Notes: generated from the sequence alone by a model not told the origin. A stretch of 64,000 bases of DNA from Prorocentrum cordatum (GCA_963575745.1 CAUYUJ010015948.1:1753630-1817629), one strand, 5' to 3'; shown: positions 1-9,804, counted from the first letter of the stretch. Made by a program: numbers and translations.

Positions 1-305
1 CCCCACAGGGCCTCCCCTTCGGAGACTGCCGGCGCCGCTGGCGGCTGGAACCCGTGACCCTCGAGGACAGCCACGCCGGCGGTGATGGACGGCCTCGAGG
101 GGGCCGCGTCTGGCTCCGGTGACCGCCCGAGCCTGGGCGGGGGAGGGGGCACTCTCTCGGACCACCTGCCGCTGGCACGAGGGTCGAGAACCACCCTGCT
201 CGTGGCGAGACACGCTCGTGCCTTCCGTGCTTGGGCCCTGCGCGAGGAACAAAAGCTGCATGCACACACAGACTTTCCAGGTTCCGCGCTGGCGCGCTGG
301 GGGAC
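1..305. other. GC-rich stretch, nothing assigned
   Basis: Several overlapping short frames are open on the plus strand but have no recognisable composition or motif. I see no gene, hairpin or tandem repeat here. Confidence 0.4.
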
Positions 306-470
306 TGTCCCCTAAAACCAACTGTGAGCTCCGAGTCGTTTGTGGACGGTCCGGAGGCCCGCGGGGGACCCCAGGAGGCCGAGAACAGGGAAAGCAAACG
401 TAGCAGCGCAAATGTGAGCTTTCGAAACGCGCGGATGTCTTGGATCGGCGCTGGACCCCCCATCCACTGG
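306..470. repeat. Dispersed repeat R1, copy 1
   Basis: This block aligns by eye with 3905-4068 in the same orientation. Shared words include AACTGTGAGCTCCGA, TTTGTGGACGGTCC and GCGCGGATGTCTTGGATCG, separated by substitutions and small indels. A weaker third copy lies near 17462-17555. No coding sense is conserved between copies, so this is a repeat family and not an exon. Confidence 0.75.
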
Positions 471-596
471 CGCGTGGGCGGCGTCGTTTTGCTGACACTC
501 CTGGGGCACGCGTGGAGGGCCCAAGGGAGGCCCACACAGCGGAGAGAGACCTCGGGATCCGTTTCCCTCGTGACCCGTCTGCTTCCTGGCGATACA

Positions 597-775
597 ATCA
601 CCCCGTATAGTGAATAAGAACGCACGGTAAGGACGCAAAGGCCTTGGATGGCAATGTTGACGTTTTTTGAGCGGGGCTGGCCAGCGAAAGTTGCAAGGGA
701 TGGGACGAAGGGGCAAGGATGCAAGAGTAACCATGGAGAGTTGCTCATTCTTACTATGCGGGTTGGCTGTGTCTG
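597..775. repeat. Dispersed repeat R2, copy 1
   Basis: The block aligns with 15683-15853 over about 170 bp in the same orientation. Conserved words include GGTAAGGA, GGATGGGACGAAGGGG and CTATGCGGGT. It is followed by 776-1025, where I recognise nothing beyond a short CGTCGT run at 895-925. Confidence 0.75.
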
Positions 776-1029
776 CCCTCCTCGGTTGGCACGCCCGACA
801 TGGGTGCGGAAAAAATGACACGATTCCTAACAGCAAGCGTTGCCCCAAATCCGCCGACCGTGTCGGCGTGTGGAAGACGCTGTTCTGTTTGACTCGACGT
901 CGTCTTCGTCGTCGTCGCCGTCGCGTTTGACCCTGCTCTCCCTGGACCTGTCGATGCTCCCCCCCCTTCACTGAGCCATCCTCAAGCCAGCGAGCGAAAG
1001 CGAAACCAAAGCGAACTTGAGCAACCTCG

Positions 1030-1465
1030 TGATTGAGTCGAAGGGGAGCCAGAGACGGCCCCAAAACGACCCAAGACGGCCCCGAGACGGCCCTAGAGGC
1101 CTCCGAGACGACCCAAGAAGACTCCATAATGGCTCCACCAGGGTGCCCACATGGGAGCCCGAGCGAACAGTTCGAGCCCTCGACCCCGAGAAGCTCCCAG
1201 GAGGCCCCGAGAGGCCACCAGGAAGCCCGAAGGGGCCCCCAAGAGGCTCCCAAGAGGCCCCCAAGATGCTCCCAAGAGGCCCCAAAACTGCCCCCGAGAA
1301 GCCTACGAGCGCGCTCCGAACAGACCCCACGAAGTATCCCTGAGGACTCAGCCACACATCAGCGTCGTCGTCACCGCCGACGCCGCCGTCGTGGTCGTCG
1401 TCCCCCTTCAGGGTCGGCGGCGCCTGCCGTGCAAGGTCTTCCCAATGCACGCTACGTGTTGCCTC
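1030..1465. repeat. 11-bp periodic array with CGTCGT tail (R3, copy 1)
   Basis: Between about 1200 and 1310 the motif CAAGAGGCYCC recurs at 11-bp spacing, with looser copies upstream. The array passes into a CGTCGTC/GCCGCC tail and then a unique-looking stretch ending near 1465. Array plus tail are repeated at 18325-18560. An 11-bp unit keeps all frames open, which explains the long Leu-Gly-Ala-Ser-Trp frames on the minus strand. They are not genes. Confidence 0.75.
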
Positions 1466-1593
1466 AAACGAAGAACTGCCGCGGCGACGCCGACAGCGAG
1501 CCCTGCTCAAACTGGACTGGAATGAATGGCAATCGGTCTTCGTCCCATTCTTTCCGTGTCAAGGCGAGGCGAGGCGCCGGTCAGTCGTCCAGG

Positions 1594-1653
1594 GGAAAGG
1601 CCGTACGAGAGCCTGGCGATGGCGGAAAGGCCGTACGAGAGCCTGGCGATGGC
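1594..1653. repeat. Exact 30-bp tandem duplication
   Basis: A 30-bp unit containing GGCCGTACGAGAGCCTGG occurs twice head to tail (1594-1623 and 1624-1653) with no difference, which suggests a recent duplication. Confidence 0.95.
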
Positions 1654-2600
1654 GCCGGAGCGACGCGAGAAACACCTATGTGATCATGCCTGCTGGCAGC
1701 CAAATTCCACCAGTCATTCTGTGGGCCCGTGAAGGTTCCACCGCACCATTCCGATCGTACCTGTGGCACTTTCGGGCGGCCGCCCAGGGGCACCCCTGCG
1801 GCCACTCCTCCCAGGCGGCGGCGACCATCAGTCAGCCCGCCGCGGGGCAGCGCGCGCGCGCGCCTCGTCCTCGCCCGCTTCAAAAGGGGGCCTTGTCCGG
1901 AGCCCTGTGACCCCCGCGGGTGGCGCGGGGGCCTTGGGCGACCACGGCTGCGAGGAGCAGAGGAACGAGGGGAAGAAGAGGGCGAGAGGGGAATGGGCAA
2001 AGGAGGAGGGGCAAGAGAAGGGAGGGGGAGGGGGAGGGGGAGGAGGGATGGTGGGCAGGCGGGGGGAGAAGGACCAGGGTGAGGGAGTAGGACGAACGAA
2101 TAAGCCACGGATCCCGCTGAAGCGTCTACTATCGCAGGCCCCTCGCATCCCTGGACTACTCGCACCGAGCATCTGGCTGAGACTATCTAGAAAGACCTGG
2201 CCCGACCGCACACAGCCTCCACCGAGGAGGCACTAAAGGCGGGGCAGCACCCGCTAAACAAAAGCATGCCTGCCACCGTGCCTCAGGCCTCGGCCCTTGC
2301 CCGTGCCCCCGCCCCGCCTCACGCATTGCCCTTCGAGCCTCGGCTCGGGGCAGAGGCGGCCTGGAACGAGTCGTGACTGGGACAGCAGCAAACGGAGAGG
2401 CATGGAATGAGGGGAACCTGCCAGCCAAAGCCAGTTCCCTCAGAGGTGCGCTATCGACGAATGGCGCAGGGAGTGGGGTAACGACAGGGACCAGCCGCAC
2501 GTCAAGGCCCCCCAGGGACCCCTCCAAATTCCCTGCGGAACGCCCCCAGCCCTATCGGAACCGCTGCAGGCCCCGTGGCGCACGCCTTCTGCCCCGCCGA
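1654..2600. other. GC-rich stretch, no gene seen
   Basis: It holds a purine-rich AGGGG tract at about 1950-2075 and otherwise high-GC sequence with open frames in several registers. The frames lack conserved motifs and are biased to Pro, Arg and Ala. I find no supportable gene. Confidence 0.4.
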
Positions 2601-3255
2601 CTGGCTGGCCCTCGGCGGCGCGGGCGGCGCCGCCGCTGCTGCCCCCCTCCGTCGCCGCGTCGTCGTCGGCGTCGGAGTCCTCGCCACGGGTGCGAGGATG
2701 GCGGCAGTGGGTGGCGACGACGACGGCGACGAAGGCGGCGGTGGCGACGAGCGAAGTAGTACAGCGACAACGGCGACGGCGACGGAGGCCGCGGCGACGA
2801 CGGCGGAGAAGGTGGCAACTGCGTGGCGTCGACGACGAGCAAAGACGACGGCAGGACAACGACGACGAGCGGCGACGAACGACGTCAACGATGGCGGCGA
2901 CGATGGCGGCGGCGGGACGACGGCATGACGGCGGCGGCGGCGGCAACGACGGCGGTGGCGGCGGCGATGGTGGCGACGACGACGGCGGCAACGACGGCAG
3001 GCGACGACGACGGCGGCAACGACGGCAGACGACAGACGACAGACGGCAGACGACAGACGACAGACGACAGACGACAGACGACGACGAGGACGACGACGAC
3101 GACAACGACGACGGCGAAGACGACGACGACGACGACAGACGACGACAGACGACGACAGACGACGACCGAAGACGACGACGACGACGACGACGGCGACGAC
3201 AACGACGAATTCTAGAACGATAGCGACGACGACGAAGGAGAAGACGACGACTCCG
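2600..3255. repeat. Degenerate CGA/GCG triplet tract
   Basis: About 650 bp are dominated by GAC, GGC and CGA triplets. A run of GACAGAC-type decamers lies at 3030-3080. All frames stay open and encode Arg, Asp, Ser or Val runs, so the frames called here are repeat artefacts. Confidence 0.9.
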
Positions 3256-3904
3256 CTCTCACCCCCCTCCGACGATGGTGGACGACTATCAGCAGGGCAC
3301 CCAGTACTATCTGAGGGGCGATGACCAGGGGTCGCGCGGGGCAAACGAGGGGGCCGCAGTATCCTCTAGGGCGTCCCACTTCGAGTAGTTGATGTCGCAG
3401 CTCTTCTTCTTGGCCGCGGGCTTGAAGCCTGAATTAATGTTGCATCGCTTGGCGTTTGCGACATTGGACATCGCGTTTGCTATTGGCGTTTGTGCTTCAC
3501 TCACCCCCCGCCCTTAATTGAATATTGGTGACGGTCCGGGGCCGCCGAAACGGTGGTGCAACCGTTTGTCCATCGCCCCAGACATTCCCGCAGCCCGTTC
3601 CCCATTTGCCACCAATGCTGAGCTGGGGGAAGGGGGTACCCATGTAGAAGCATGCGTGCGAAGACCAGCCCAAAACGATGCAACATGCTGTCGATTTACG
3701 GTGCCACGACAGAAACGTTCCTGGGGGACACTCGGGTGCGCCGAAGAGGAGGTCCAGGAAGAGGGGCTCAAAGAATCATGACCCGAGGACTGTGCACGGA
3801 CAAGGAGGGGGCCGCGGAATGTGTTGAAAAAAAGGGGTGCATGAAATTTGGGATCACCCCCCTTTCGGACGCCCCCGAGGCACGAGTCCTGGACATGGGG
3901 GGCT
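3256..3904. other. Unassigned stretch
   Basis: This is mixed-composition DNA without obvious tandem structure. No frame on either strand has a recognisable domain or a clear splice pattern. Confidence 0.4.
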
Positions 3905-4068
3905 TTCCCCAATGACCAACTGTGAGCTCCGAATCGTTTGTGGACGGTCCCGAGGCCCGCGGGGGGCTCCAGGATGCCGAGAGCAGGGAAAACAAATAAA
4001 TCAGCGCAAATGCAAACTTTCGGAATGCGCGGATGTCTTGGATCGACACTGGACCCCCCTCCCCTGGC
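3905..4068. repeat. Dispersed repeat R1, copy 2
   Basis: Second copy of the block at 306-470, same orientation. It differs by scattered substitutions and short indels, so the copies are not recent. Confidence 0.75.
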
Positions 4069-4284
4069 GCGCGGAACACACCAAGGGCAGCGCCTGGGGC
4101 GCCGCCAAAGGCGCCTAGACAAGATCCAGAAAATCCGCGTCGACCTTCTCCTTCGAAGACGACCTCGGGACCCGTGTGCGCGGGGCATGGGGTTATCCAG
4201 AAACACCTCCTGGGGGATCGACCTTCGCTGACCTCGGCCAGCAGTTGTTGATATGGATAGATGTGCCCCCAAGGACCGAATATA

Positions 4285-4345
4285 TCCATACCCACCGCCT
4301 GCAGAGGTCCCCAACGACAAGTCCCCCAGACGGCGGGAATCAATC
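4285..4345. repeat. Dispersed ~57-bp repeat R4, copy 1
   Basis: The core CCACCGCCTGC is followed by a CCCC-rich stretch and CCCTCAGGCGG-like sequence. Two better-conserved copies lie at 18305-18365 and 18545-18603. The rest of 4069-4840 shows no gene I can defend. Confidence 0.6.
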
Positions 4346-4840
4346 AATTCCCGCCTCGGAGATCGGTCCATGGCCACAGAAGTCCGCCGACGGCCGCCAA
4401 TCACGTGCGGGAGGCCGCCCTTCTGACCGCACGTGTGCAAGTTCGCCCGCACGGTCCCGCCAGCCGGTGCCAGACGATCTCCAGCACTCGAAGGTGAGCA
4501 TGACGCTCATGGGTCGGGTGGGGCACCTGGGCTCTGCCATCCTTGAAGGCTGTGATCGTGAAGGTTGGGAGGGCAAACCTTCTGGTCTAAGAGCCAATTG
4601 CAAGGACCTTCACTGGCACATGCATGGGTCGATGGCATGTGTATTCCGAATACCCTGTGGCAAACGCCTCTGCTTAAAGCAGCTGTGCAGGACCAACGAC
4701 CGGCCATGGATGGGAGTGGTGCAGCATGGAGGAAGCGGGTCCTGGACTTGGCTCGCCGTTCGCAGGCCTCGGCGGCCCTCCACGTGTCAAAAGAGAGCCC
4801 GGGATGTTGAGCTGGCCCTGTGGGGTCTGCAACCATCGTG

Positions 4841-4985
4841 CTGACACGTGAGGAGCGAACGAAGGCGTCTGTCTGACCACGCCGAGCCTTGGCCACGAAC
4901 GAGGACCCCGACGCACATCTGAGAAACGGCCCAAAACACCCGAACACCCCCTGAGTCCAAAGCAGTCCTTATTCCAGGCCCCCCC
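4841..4985 (-). mobile_element. Introner-like element, divergent copy
   Basis: Read on the minus strand, this is a diverged relative of the elements at 51771-51928 and 38078-38240. It shares the central block around TCGTGGCCAAGG and a conserved 3' edge, AG followed by CACGATGGTTGCA. The 5' GT seen in the other two copies is not evident. It may be a decayed copy or a non-intronic relative. Confidence 0.5.
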
Positions 4986-5900
4986 TCGCGGCGAGATGGC
5001 GTCGCTCTCGCCTCTCGGGGTGGGGGCACTCGCCACCTCGCATCGCCACCGCCTCTGGATCGGGTCCCCGGAGGCCCTCGGACGTCTCCGTGCGTGGGGC
5101 CTCCGGAGGCCCCCCGGGAGGCCTCAGGTGGGCCCAGCCTGATGGAGCAACGGGCCCCGACCTCAGAGCACGAGTGGGCACGACTTGCGGGAAGGCGAGG
5201 AAGTGAGCCTCTCTGGGCCTTGGTCGGACACGGGGCTGAGGAAGGAGGGGGCAGGGGAGGACGAGGAGGAACGAGAGAACTGGGAGGCGAGAAGCTGGGG
5301 AAGGGGAAGGGGGACTAGCAGGAGCGAGATGAGTATGGAGACGGAGGGCGGGAGAAAACGAGGAGGGGAGGAGGAAAGAGCATGGAGAGCAAAGAGGGCG
5401 GAAAATATCAGGACGGGAGCAAGGACGAGGCAGAGCACGACTGAGTGAGCTGGCAGAGGGAAGAAGGGTGGGGCAAGGGAAAGACAAATAGAAAGAAGGA
5501 AGGAAGCACGAGGGATACTTGAGGAATCACACAGAAGGAGGGAATCCAACTGCTGATTCCAGCTGTTCCTGCCTGCTTCCTTCATCAAAAGGAAGGAGGC
5601 GAAGAACACACAAAGAGACCCACGCGGAATGCCAAGACAGGCATGGGACGGATGACGATAAATCACAGCTTTGAGAAGGAGAGCCTCTCGAAGGCTTCTT
5701 GCCAACCCACTGGGGCGTACCCTTTTTTCCGTAGGACCCCTCGGGGAGCAAAACGCGCACGAGGTGTGCAATGGACCGACGTCGGGAATTCCTCGAACTG
5801 CCGTTCGGTTAAAACCTTGCTGTCGACCACGACGCCGCTTCGGCGCCACACTGGACTGTCAAGGATTGCTGCCTAATTGGCGAACTCTTCTGCCTGAATA
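4986..5900. other. Unassigned, purine-rich in the middle
   Basis: Positions 5180-5480 are strongly purine rich (GAGG and GAGAA runs) and yield Ser/Leu-rich or Glu-rich frames by composition. No motif or splice structure is visible. The stretch lies downstream of psbF on the minus strand and could include its 3' untranslated region. Confidence 0.35.
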
Positions 5901-6126
5901 AAAAGCCCGATGTCAGACTGCTGCCGGGTGTAGGAGCAAAGTCCCCCTTCGAACATGAACGCCACCGCCGGCGGCCACCTCAGCGCAAGAAATGCGCCCT
6001 GCTGAAGAGATTCTCAGCGTGGACAGTGCGCGGCGGAGGTTCGCCATGCATGCCCTCCCCGCCGATTCATGGCTGGCCGCGGGCCCAGCGACCCCGGGCC
6101 GAGCGCAAACTCCTCGGAGCGGCAAC

Positions 6127-6504
6127 TTAGCGCTGGATGAACTGCATGGAGCTGATGGCCCCGAGGAAGAAGACAGTGGGCACCGCCAGCATATGCACCG
6201 CCAGCCAGCGGAAGGTGAAGATGGGGTAGGCCACTGGAGTCCGTGCCGCCGCGATCTGCGGCTTCGGCTCCGCGCGGCGGGCCGTCCTGGCCTTCGAAGC
6301 CACGGCGGCAGCGTACCCGAGGCCGAGCCCGCCCAGGATGCAGGCGCCAAACGGAGCAGGCTCCGTGGAGGACGTGGGACGGCCCGCGCTGCCAGCGGCC
6401 GCGGGCGCCGTCGCCTGGGCCGAACGTCCGCGCACAGTCCCCGGCACGAATGCGCAGGCGCCAGTGGCGAGCGCGAGCAAGGCGGCGATGCGAGCAAGCA
6501 CCAT
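6127..6504 (-). CDS. psbF: Nuclear-encoded cytochrome b559 beta subunit (PsbF) with plastid leader
   Basis: PsbF is the small one-helix subunit that, with PsbE, binds the heme of cytochrome b559 in the photosystem II core. The 125-residue product ends in a near-canonical PsbF from about residue 92: [12 protein letters not shown], then [20 protein letters not shown]. His104, in RWLAVH, is the expected heme ligand. Family members are about 39-44 residues long, so ~90 residues are leader. That leader has a hydrophobic signal peptide (residues 1-18), a Phe-Val-Pro motif at 19-21 where plastid transit regions of red-lineage secondary plastids begin, and a second hydrophobic segment (about 51-70) followed by Arg and Lys, as in class I dinoflagellate leaders with a stop-transfer helix. 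The frame is uninterrupted and intronless, from ATG to TAA. Met105 replaces the usual Gly after the heme His. A spliced-leader-like relic lies about 55-75 bp upstream. Confidence 0.95.
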   Translation of the reverse strand: MVLARIAALLALATGACAFVPGTVRGRSAQATAPAAAGSAGRPTSSTEPAPFGACILGGLGLGYAAAVASKARTARRAEPKPQIAAARTPVAYPIFTFRWLAVHMLAVPTVFFLGAISSMQFIQR

Positions 6505-6542
6505 GGCTTCCGGGCCCTAAGCGCTGGGAGGCTGGAGGCGGC

Positions 6543-6580
6543 AGCTACGGCTTTGGCCAAGACACCAAAAATAGCTACGG
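6543..6580 (-). promoter_or_regulatory. Possible spliced-leader relic upstream of psbF
   Basis: On the minus strand, 6580-6565 reads CCGTAGCTATTTTTGG. This matches the 5' part of the dinoflagellate spliced leader (CCGTAGCCATTTTGG) apart from one C-to-T change and one extra T. The leader's 3' end (CTCAAG) is not well preserved. A second CCGTAGCT occurs at 6550-6543. Position and orientation fit a 5' untranslated region, but the match is short. Confidence 0.45.
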
Positions 6581-6775
6581 AACGACTCCCTGGGGCGCCT
6601 TGGGGCTCTTACTGGGGGCCCCTATTAGAGGCCCCCTTGCAGGGCTATTGGGCCCCTTTGGGGAAATGTTGGGGCCCTCTTGGACCGTCATGGGCTCTTG
6701 GGGCCCTCATCATCAGGGCCTCTGGAAGGTCAGGCGACTCGGCCCATGAGGCCCTCCAGGAAGCAGCTTAACTCG
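6581..6775. repeat. GGGGCCCTTGG-type periodic array
   Basis: Loose ~11-bp repeats of CTTGGGGCCC type run to about 6770. The consensus is the complement of the arrays at 1200, 31110 and 47640. It sits directly upstream of the psbF leader relic. Confidence 0.6.
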
Positions 6776-7153
6776 TCTTGGTATCCGATCAATAAACTAC
6801 AGCCGATCATAGGATCAACGAAAACTATCATTCAAGAAATCTGAGACAACTTCCTGACAATTCCTTCAAGCAAGCCTAGGACAAATACTTCCGTTGACGC
6901 TGGAGGGGCAAACGTGCGCAAGAAACTGGGCCAGCTTTCCAGCAAGTCGGTTAAGAAAGGCCTGCCCAGCATTTCGGGGGCGAGGTTGTTTGATCGGATG
7001 CTCGACTGTACTTCCGAGGGCACACTCCCCATCGATCCTGGAACTACGCCCACTTCCCGAACCGGCTCTCCCTTGACCCTGCGACCCTGCGGGAAACGGG
7101 CCCTGGACCCCAGAACCTTCCCCCGGCACCACCTCATCATCCTGAGCGATATA
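6776..7153. other. Unassigned stretch
   Basis: Lower-GC DNA with no tandem structure. Short frames are open on both strands, none with a motif I recognise. Confidence 0.4.
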
Positions 7154-7358
7154 CTCGGGCCGGGCGAAAGGGGGGGATAGCAAAGGGGAGGGGGTGAAAA
7201 TCAGCTCACGTAGCTGATTTTCCGGCGCCTCCCGGCACCTGCGCCGGGAGGCGCCCATGTATCGAGGAATGGGCCCGGCGTCGGGGCCGAAACCAGCTGC
7301 ATTCAGCAGATTTCGTACCCCCCCCCTCTCCCTATCCCCCCCTTTCGTTCGGCCCGAG
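7154..7358. mobile_element. 205-bp fold-back (MITE-like) element with nested hairpins
   Basis: The outer ~55 bp (from 7154) and the last ~55 bp (to 7358) are imperfect inverted copies: CTCGGGCCGGGCGAAAGG pairs with a right arm reading CCTTTCGTTCGGCCCGAG. Inside are two perfect stems: GAAAATCAGCT...AGCTGATTTTC (7196-7222, 5-nt loop) and GGCGCCTCCCGGC...GCCGGGAGGCGCC (7224-7255, 6-nt loop). There is no coding capacity. A short non-autonomous transposon or a structured RNA locus are the likeliest explanations. Confidence 0.8.
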
Positions 7359-7522
7359 CTACCCGGGGAGACCCGCCTCCCGCCGACCTCCGCGCAAGAC
7401 CTCTGCCAGAGCCCCCCGAAACTCCGCCGACGCCCCACGCGGCCGCGCCCGAGCGAGCGACCGCGACCTCCGCGCGGCCGCACACGGGCCGACACTTCGG
7501 CCGCCGAGCGGGGCCGTCTGTC
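7359..7522. other. GC-rich spacer between two fold-back elements
   Basis: High-GC DNA without visible repeats or a defensible gene. Confidence 0.4.
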
Positions 7523-7727
7523 GCAGGCCTAGAGGTTGACACCAACACCAACATCGGCGGTGTGCTTCCACCGAGGGCAAAAGATCCCGATCTCGGTGAG
7601 GGTGGTAATAACTCTGGCTTCCAAGGTGGCCGACGTACTACCACCAGCACCGAAGTCTAGGATCATCTTCCCCCTGTGGAGGCAACCCCTTGTGTTGGGG
7701 TGTTGGTGCGGATTTCCAGGCATCTGC
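7523..7727. mobile_element. Second 205-bp fold-back element
   Basis: Left arm (about 7523-7612) and right arm (about 7632-7727) are imperfect inverted copies. CACCAACACC near 7540 pairs with GGTGTTGGTG near 7701-7709, CTTCCACC pairs with GTGGAGG, and TCGGTGAGGGTGGTA pairs with TACCACCAGCACCGA. The loop is about 20 nt. An open 64-codon minus frame is a by-product of this structure. The element abuts a CTC tract. Confidence 0.75.
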
Positions 7728-7855
7728 CCTCTCCTCCTCCTCCTCCTCCTCCGTCTCCTCCACCTCCTCCACCTCCTCCCCCTCCTCCTCCTCCTCCTGC
7801 TCCTCCTCCTCCTCCTCCTCCTCCTCCCTCCTCCTCCTCCGCCTCCTCCTGCGGC
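7728..7855. repeat. CTC triplet tract
   Basis: About 125 bp of (CTC)n with minor interruptions. The long Pro, Ser, Leu, Glu or Gly runs in all frames are artefacts. Confidence 0.95.
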
Positions 7856-8684
7856 CAGCCGCCGACCGCGCGCGGTCCAGGCCGCTGGGGCCGCGGGCCC
7901 GCGGCCAGGAGCCGCTCCTCGGGGGAGAGGGGGGCGAGCTCGGCCGCCACCGCTGCGCCACGCGGCGGCGCAGCGGCCGCCGCAGCGCCGGCGGCGGCGC
8001 TGGAGGCGCCTCCGCGCTCACCAGCGCAAGACGAGGTCAGGACGAGGACAAACTCGGGTGAGGACAGATCGAGAATCTCTGGGATCTGGCGGCTCTGGAG
8101 GACGTCTCGGCCGCCGCAGCCTGCTCAGAGCATCCTGGAGCGCTCTGAGAGCGCTAACGCTCGGGAGCGGATTTGTACTGGTCCTAGTCATGTCCGCCAA
8201 CGGCTGCGGCCCTCACAGATCCGACGATTGGATGCTTTCAATCCTTGCGTTTTTCTTTGATTCTGGCACCTGGCGGACGCCTGTGGGCCCTGGAACCATG
8301 AAAATATACCCGGGACGAAAAACTCCACCCAGAGAAGGGGTCGGGAACAGGTACATGTGCAACCTGCAGGCCAATTCCGGAGAAGCCGTCCCGCCGAGGG
8401 GCATACGGCGACTACGGTGAAACATGTTGGGTGGGAGCTTGAGCGCTGGCCACTCACGTCTGGTAGAAGAAGGAAGAAGGGCGATCCCCAAACGCCCCCC
8501 CCGGGGACTGCATTGGAGGCATCCCGAGGCAAGAAAACTTCCAAGAACCAGCGAGGACGCACCACAATCCCCGATGCCAAGGGGATCGTGTCAGTCAGCA
8601 TCAAAATCGGGAAATTGGATTGGATCAGAACGTGCGTCGGATCGGGCCGCATCGGCACAGTGTCAGAATCGAGTCGGATCGCCC
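7856..8684. other. Unassigned stretch with a possible exon
   Basis: It begins GC rich and becomes mixed after 8170. The minus frame at 8213-8491 (for example LGGVFRPGYIFMVPGPTGVR near its centre) and a plus frame over the same bases both look protein-like, so the strand cannot be decided. Nothing is recognisable. Confidence 0.3.
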
Positions 8685-8765
8685 GCGCCAGGATGCACAG
8701 CAACGCCATGCAGGCGTCCGGCCCGATCGGATCGTGAGAACGTCGAAATCGAATCTGATCGGATC
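8685..8765. repeat. Dispersed ~80-bp repeat R6, copy 1
   Basis: The block aligns with 36088-36165, same orientation: CCAGGATGCAC, CAACGCCAT, ATCGGATCGT and a trailing GTCGGATCGG-type word. The surrounding 8640-8805 is rich in CGGATCGG words. Confidence 0.65.
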
Positions 8766-8929
8766 GCCAGAACGTCATAATCGGAACGGCATCGAATCGG
8801 AGCAAGAGTGACCCTGGGTAAGACTGGTCTTTGGTGCGCGGCTTTCTGGGAGCCGCGGGGAGACCAAAGACAGGCGCGCAAGATGATGGGTCTGTTTTCC
8901 ACCACCACCACCAGAAGTTGGGTGGGGGG

Positions 8930-9005
8930 AAGGAGGAGGAGGACGAGGAGGGCGATGAGGAGGAGGAGGAGGAGGAGGAGGAGGAGGAGGAGGAGGAGGA
9001 AGAAG
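8930..9005. repeat. GGA triplet tract
   Basis: About 75 bp of (GGA)n with few interruptions. The Glu-, Arg- and Leu/Ser-run frames over it are artefacts. Confidence 0.95.
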
Positions 9006-9624
9006 AGGAGGACCCCCTCCCCCTCCAACTTCTGGGGGTGGCGGGAAAACAAGGAAGGGCCACTCCGGCGAAGGGCCACTCTCACGTGTAGCCGAAGAGG
9101 AATCGGGCCGCCGGCTGGTCGGCGCCTGGCCGCCGCCTGCCGCAGAGGCTGCAGGGCCCGCGCCACGGGGGCCCTGCGGCGCTCATCGGTGCCGCGCGGG
9201 CGGAGCGCCGCCCGCGCGCGCGGGCGGGCGGCTTCCTCGGAGCCTCGCTGGCGCCGCCGCCTCCGGCACGGTTGCCTCGTTTACCCCCCTTCTCCTCTAC
9301 CCTCCAGCCCGCCCCCCGCACCCTCCACAAATACACAACATGAATGCTGCTCTCCTCTCTCCCCTGACTCTGTCCAGAGAGTGTCCCGTCCTCTCCGCGC
9401 CTGGATTGTTACACAGGATTTCACTTCTTTCAAAATGGTGCTCCCGCTGCAGCGCCGCCCTCACTTCCGCGTTTCGGTCATTCAGAATCGTGTTCCAGTG
9501 GCAGCGCTGGCCTCGTTCCCGCGCCTCCGAACGGCACTTGGCATTCGAAAGCGCCAACATCGGGCAAGCACGGTTGCGCAGGATATGGAGCTGGCATTCA
9601 GGACAGCCCCTGTCCTCTAGTACA
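9006..9624. other. Unassigned stretch
   Basis: GC rich until about 9300, then lower GC. Frames at 9340-9600 are open on both strands without a motif. No gene is supported. Confidence 0.35.
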
Positions 9625-9804
9625 TTAGGTCGGGCATGTCCCCGTACAGGCGGATTTTGGACGAAAAAATCAAAACTACTTAACACATACTCGAAAGAAG
9701 TAATCCATATTCTTTCTCTTCTGTTTTGTTTAAACAAAAAACGGCCCGGACTATTTTGGCTATGTAAGAAGATTCCCCCTGTAGAGGGACATGCCCGACT
9801 TAAT
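9625..9804. mobile_element. ~180-bp inverted-repeat (MITE-like) element
   Basis: The left end (9625-9660) contains AGGTCGGGCATGTCCC, and the right end (about 9769-9804) contains GGGACATGCCCGACTT, its near-perfect reverse complement. CTGTAGAGG/CCGTACAGG extend the arms to about 35 bp. The spacer is distinctly AT rich compared with its surroundings. No coding capacity. Confidence 0.65.

Noticed and set aside
1093-1510. Leu-Gly-Ala-Ser-Trp repeat proteins on the minus strand (also at 47.6 and 48.5 kb)
   Set aside because: The peptides are read-outs of an 11-bp DNA array. Similar peptides appear in all frames, which a real protein would not show.
7529-7723. A 64-codon minus ORF that looks protein-like
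   Set aside because: It lies wholly within the 205-bp fold-back element and its repeated peptide character follows from the inverted arms.
8663-9166. Glu- or Leu-rich ORFs over triplet tracts, here and at every CTC, GGA, GAT and CTA tract
   Set aside because: Composition is dictated by the triplet in each frame. There is no flanking conserved sequence or start context.
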